Made by a program: the position numbers and the translations under genes. A stretch of 7,746 nucleotides of DNA from positions 1 to 7,746 of the forward strand of contig JAJYZD010000182.1 in assembly GCA_021800315.1 (NCBI GenBank), written 5' to 3'. A model generated the notes under the pieces. The model saw only the letters and a program-made list of their open reading frames with translations. It made no database searches and was not told the DNA's origin. Of this stretch, positions 5,789-7,746 are shown piece after piece; position 1 is the stretch's first letter, and each line of letters opens with the position of its first letter. This stretch comes from Bacillota bacterium (GTDB lineage Bacteria > Bacillota > Desulfotomaculia > Desulfotomaculales > JAJYZD01).

Positions 5789-6671
5789 GTGGCAAAAGTC
5801 GTTGCCCTGACGAAGGAAAACCCGGGTATCCTTCTGGCCAACTTCGCTGCCCACCTGGCCGGCAAGGACATCAAGCCCGCTGGCTACGCCGGCGACGTTC
5901 GCCGCTTCACTGACTGGGTGACCCGGAAGTACGGGGATTTCTCCTCCGCCTCCGTTTCCACCCTGGACGTGGTGGTTATACCGGTCCCACCTGCAGGCCA
6001 CCGGCAAGGCCCCGGCCACTGCTAACCAGGCCCTGGTCAGCCTGCGCGTCTTCTTCGCCTGGCTTGTCCAGGCCGGCCAGATCCGGCAGAACCCGGTCGC
6101 CGACGTGAAGCAGGTGGCCACCGCCACCCGGCCGGTCCCCAAGTGGCTCACCCGGGCCGAGCAAGCCGCGCTGTTCCACGTCATCCACGGAAATGACCGG
6201 GACATGGCCATCTTTGGTCTGATGCTCCACGCCGGCCTGCTGGTCAGCGAGGTTTGCCACCTGGTCCGCGGGGACATCCGGATTTCCGACCGGAAGGGAA
6301 CCGTGAGGATACGCCAGGGCAAAGGGAACAAGTTTAGAGAGGTGCCCCTGAGCAAGACGCTACGGAAGATTCTGGCCGCCTGGTTGGAGCAGAACCCAGA
6401 AGGCCCCCTCTTCCCCAACCGCTGCGGCCAGCCGATCACTATCTCTGGCATCGAGAAGCTGTTGGCCGAATACGCCTATCGGGCCAAACTGGAAGAGATC
6501 ACCCCACACCGCCTGAGACATGCGTTCTGCAAGAACCTTGTGGACCTGGGTGTACCGCTGGACCAGGTGGCCATGCTGGCCGGGCATGCTTCGCTGGACG
6601 TGACGAAACGGTATACCACGCCGAGCATGGCGGACCTGCAGAGCGCGGTGGATAGGACGGCGTGGGAATGA
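5789..6671 (+). pseudogene. XerC/D-like tyrosine recombinase, frameshifted and lacking catalytic Arg I
   Basis: The GTG start at 5789 follows AGGAGG (5775-5780) by eight bases. The first frame reads a normal core-binding domain for 63 codons, then goes out of frame and stops at 6023-6025. The family match continues in the next frame from YRSHLQATGKAPATANQALVSLRVFFAWL (codon 5979) to TGA 6669-6671. One extra base within 5971-5980 explains this, and removing it restores 293 residues, normal for XerC/D. The catalytic domain keeps Lys178 (GKGNK), His240 and Arg243 (HRLR), His266 (LAGHAS) and nucleophile Tyr275 (KRYT). The first catalytic arginine, expected in GLRVSE, is Leu151 (CTG 6240-6242, one base from CGG). 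Either lesion should block strand exchange. Its former role was probably site-specific integration or dimer resolution of the element. Confidence 0.85.
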
Positions 6672-6678
6672 AAAGACA

Positions 6679-6714
6679 CTAAACCGTAAGAACGACCTAC
6701 GTTTCACGGTTTAG
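6679..6714. terminator. Hairpin between convergent genes
   Basis: CTAAACCGT (6679-6687) and ACGGTTTAG (6706-6714) are perfect 9-bp arms; AACG and CGTT inside can extend the stem past a small internal loop. It begins seven bases after the integrase stop and spans the stop of the minus-strand gene (6704-6706), so it could end both transcripts. There is no long T-run, so an intrinsic mechanism is not assured. Confidence 0.55.
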
Positions 6715-7021
6715 CACCAATGCCAGAATCCTTTTCGAACTCCATTTGGGCTTGAATAGCTTTCGTTGTAATGTCTTGCAAATACGTCTTAGCCCAGCCT
6801 GCTTTAGGATGATTAAGGCCCGCTTCACATTCTGAAATTATCTCGCTGCACGCTGCTGCGGCCAAAGGCGCGATACCGATGTTCGTTGGATGAAGTCGCC
6901 AAGCCAAGGTGCGGCGCCCTCCAACCGTCATCACGTTTACTCCAACGGCGGTTCCGTGTGCCAATAATGAGAAAGTTGAGTACCACCGGACTTGCAGTTC
7001 GGTAAAACTCCCAGCGTTCAT
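6704..7021 (-). CDS. Hypothetical protein, 105 residues, unknown function
   Basis: I do not recognise this protein. The start ATG is at 7021-7019 on the minus strand; an AGGA-like site lies about 12 bases before it, wide for a ribosome binding site. The frame is open for a further ten codons upstream, to a TGA inside the end of the fold-back element, so the native start may lie upstream or have been lost. The middle has a mixed Gly/Ala/Val-rich segment (SLLAHGTAVGVNVMTVGG) and an Ala/Cys-containing helix-like segment (LAAAACSEIISECEAGL); the C-terminus is polar. No signal peptide or clear membrane helix is seen. It converges on the dead integrase with a shared hairpin between, and a promoter-like sequence in the adjacent element points into it. 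Composition is intermediate, unlike a GC-rich shadow frame, which supports a real gene moderately. Confidence 0.45.
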   Translation of the reverse strand: MNAGSFTELQVRWYSTFSLLAHGTAVGVNVMTVGGRRTLAWRLHPTNIGIAPLAAAACSEIISECEAGLNHPKAGWAKTYLQDITTKAIQAQMEFEKDSGIGAKP

Positions 7022-7043
7022 GCCCGCAGAGATTCCTGCCTTT

Positions 7044-7073
7044 ATTATTTGTCACCATTTTCGGAGGTGTCAA
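7044..7073 (-). promoter_or_regulatory. Promoter-like sequence in the fold-back element, facing the minus-strand gene
   Basis: Read on the minus strand, a perfect TTGACA (7073-7068) is followed after 18 bp by AATAAT (7049-7044), which matches the -10 consensus at five of six positions. Transcription would start near 7037, about 16 bases before the ATG at 7021. The -10 box is the outermost part of the element's left terminal repeat, so the insertion would bring its own outward promoter. Confidence 0.45.
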
Positions 7074-7288
7074 TGTCAGCGCCACCCTACCTTGGCAAGT
7101 CCAGGGGGAGCCCCTTGCGCGCGAGCCTCCGCGGCCGTGGTTCCGCAAGGAAGGGGCCAAGGGCCTTGTCCGCCTAGGTCTCAGGCTACCACGGCCGCCC
7201 TCGCTCGCAAGGGCTTCGCAAGGCTCCGGCTGTCACCTGCAAGTCTTTGGCCGAGGACATTGGCAGTTGGAATTCGGTGACAAATAAT
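7044..7288. mobile_element. 245-bp fold-back (MITE-like) element with 13-bp terminal inverted repeats
   Basis: ATTATTTGTCACC (7044-7056) and GGTGACAAATAAT (7276-7288) are perfect inverted repeats at the ends. The symmetry continues inwards: CAATGTC (7071-7077) faces GACATTG (7256-7262) at almost equal distance from the ends. GGAGCC faces GGCTCC further in, CCCTTGCG-GCGAG faces its near-complement, and GCGGCCGTGG (7131-7140) faces CCACGGCCGC (7189-7198). Nearly the whole stretch can fold into one long imperfect hairpin. No transposase is inside; the largest ORFs are small and GC-biased. These traits suit a miniature inverted-repeat element moved by a transposase elsewhere. No target duplication is obvious. 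It could instead be a large structured RNA or replication hairpin. Confidence 0.6.
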
Positions 7289-7340
7289 CCGGCCTACCAC
7301 ACTGGAGAGTACCGCTCCCCGGTTTTCCCCTATCCGGGAC

Positions 7341-7369
7341 TTGACGGCCCAGGCCGACCAGGATATAAT
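7341..7369 (+). promoter_or_regulatory. Near-consensus sigma-A promoter for the toxin gene
   Basis: TTGACG (7341-7346) and TATAAT (7364-7369) are separated by the ideal 17 bp. Transcription should begin near 7376, about 30 bases before the toxin start at 7406. Confidence 0.8.
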
Positions 7370-7405
7370 GATCACATATCGGTTATGGCTGGGGATGGTT
7401 CCGCT

Positions 7406-7746
7406 GTGGCATGGGAAATTATATTCTACAAGACATTTTATGGTAAACGTCCCGTGGCGGACTTTCTCAGATCCTTGAAACCCGCTGAACGGGCGAAAAT
7501 CGGTGAAACTTTTGACCTGGTGCAAAAATTTGGTCCGCATGTGGGGATGCCGTTTGTCAGACACTTAAACAATGACATTTGGGAGATGCGTACTCCTTTT
7601 GCTGAACAGACGTTTAGATTGTTCTTTTTTATTGATTCCAACAAGCTTATGGCAGTGCATGGCATCGTTAAGAAAACCATGAAGACTCCAGCCAATGACA
7701 TACATATTGCTATAGACAGAATGAAAGACCATATCCAAAGAAAGGA
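7406..7746 (+). CDS. HigB/RelE-superfamily toxin (Gp49-like, DUF891), truncated by the window end
   Basis: The chosen start is GTG 7406, giving the family's usual opening AWEIIFYKTFYGKRPVADFL; a GGGGATGG site lies about eight bases upstream. ATG 7385 in the same frame is possible but would add seven atypical residues and leave almost no leader. The visible 113 residues contain the family pattern in order: FVRHLNNDIWEMR, a TFRLFFFID strand, and LMAVHGIVKKTMKTPANDI near the C-terminus. Toxins of this class cut mRNA on the ribosome and are neutralised by a helix-turn-helix antitoxin, usually encoded directly downstream, here beyond the edge. Family members are about 110-120 residues, so only a few codons are missing. 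Its A/T-rich codons differ from topB, suggesting separate acquisition. Confidence 0.85.
   Translation, partial: MAWEIIFYKTFYGKRPVADFLRSLKPAERAKIGETFDLVQKFGPHVGMPFVRHLNNDIWEMRTPFAEQTFRLFFFIDSNKLMAVHGIVKKTMKTPANDIHIAIDRMKDHIQRK

Noticed and set aside
7073..7177. A 34-codon ORF in the fold-back element behind GGAGGTG
   Set aside because: The product is Arg/Ser/Gly-rich, the spacing of four bases is short, and the sequence is better explained by the palindrome.
1..7746. CRISPR arrays, tRNA and rRNA genes
   Set aside because: No regularly spaced repeats and no tRNA or rRNA signature were seen on either strand by eye.

Overview
The window looks like an accessory or mobile-element segment of a Gram-positive, GC-rich anaerobic Firmicute, perhaps in the Desulfotomaculum/Pelotomaculum range. 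This is inferred from strong AGGAGG-type ribosome binding sites, sigma-A-like promoters (TTGnnn/TATAAT), intrinsic terminators, and a primase-like Toprim protein followed by topoisomerase III, a pairing typical of integrative conjugative elements and plasmids. No database search was possible, so the taxonomy is a guess.

Layout. Positions 1-1110 hold no gene I can defend: a hairpin-rich GC-rich stretch, a lower-GC stretch with two tandem palindromes (878-918), and a structured leader (1006-1065). The replication-type module follows on the + strand: a DUF3991/Toprim primase-like protein (1111-2055), then topB (2111-4012). topB is interrupted by a single in-frame TAG at 2948-2950, upstream of the catalytic tyrosine codon. 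A possible 55-residue small ORF (4034-4201) and GC-rich sequence without a recognisable gene come next.

An AT-richer two-gene cassette has its own extended -10 promoter, an overlapping gene pair and a terminator (4546-5453). It encodes an MNT nucleotidyltransferase antitoxin and a HEPN protein and looks horizontally acquired. After a non-coding stretch with GC palindromes, a recombination-site-like inverted repeat and a second strong terminator comes a XerC/D-like tyrosine recombinase (5789-6671). It carries two lesions: a frameshift near 5971-5980 and loss of the first catalytic arginine (Leu at restored residue 151).

The last 1 kb has a convergent minus-strand hypothetical gene (6704-7021) and a 245-bp fold-back element with perfect 13-bp terminal inverted repeats (7044-7288), whose left end supplies a promoter-like sequence pointing into that gene. 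A HigB/RelE-superfamily (Gp49-like, DUF891) toxin under a near-consensus promoter runs off the right edge.

Taken together, this reads as the maintenance and integration part of a decaying or remodelled mobile element: DNA-processing enzymes, two toxin-antitoxin modules, a dead integrase and a MITE-like insertion. I see no clearly new multi-gene system. The most unusual signals are the amber-interrupted but otherwise intact topB, the doubly damaged integrase next to a recombinase-core-like inverted repeat, and the fold-back element.
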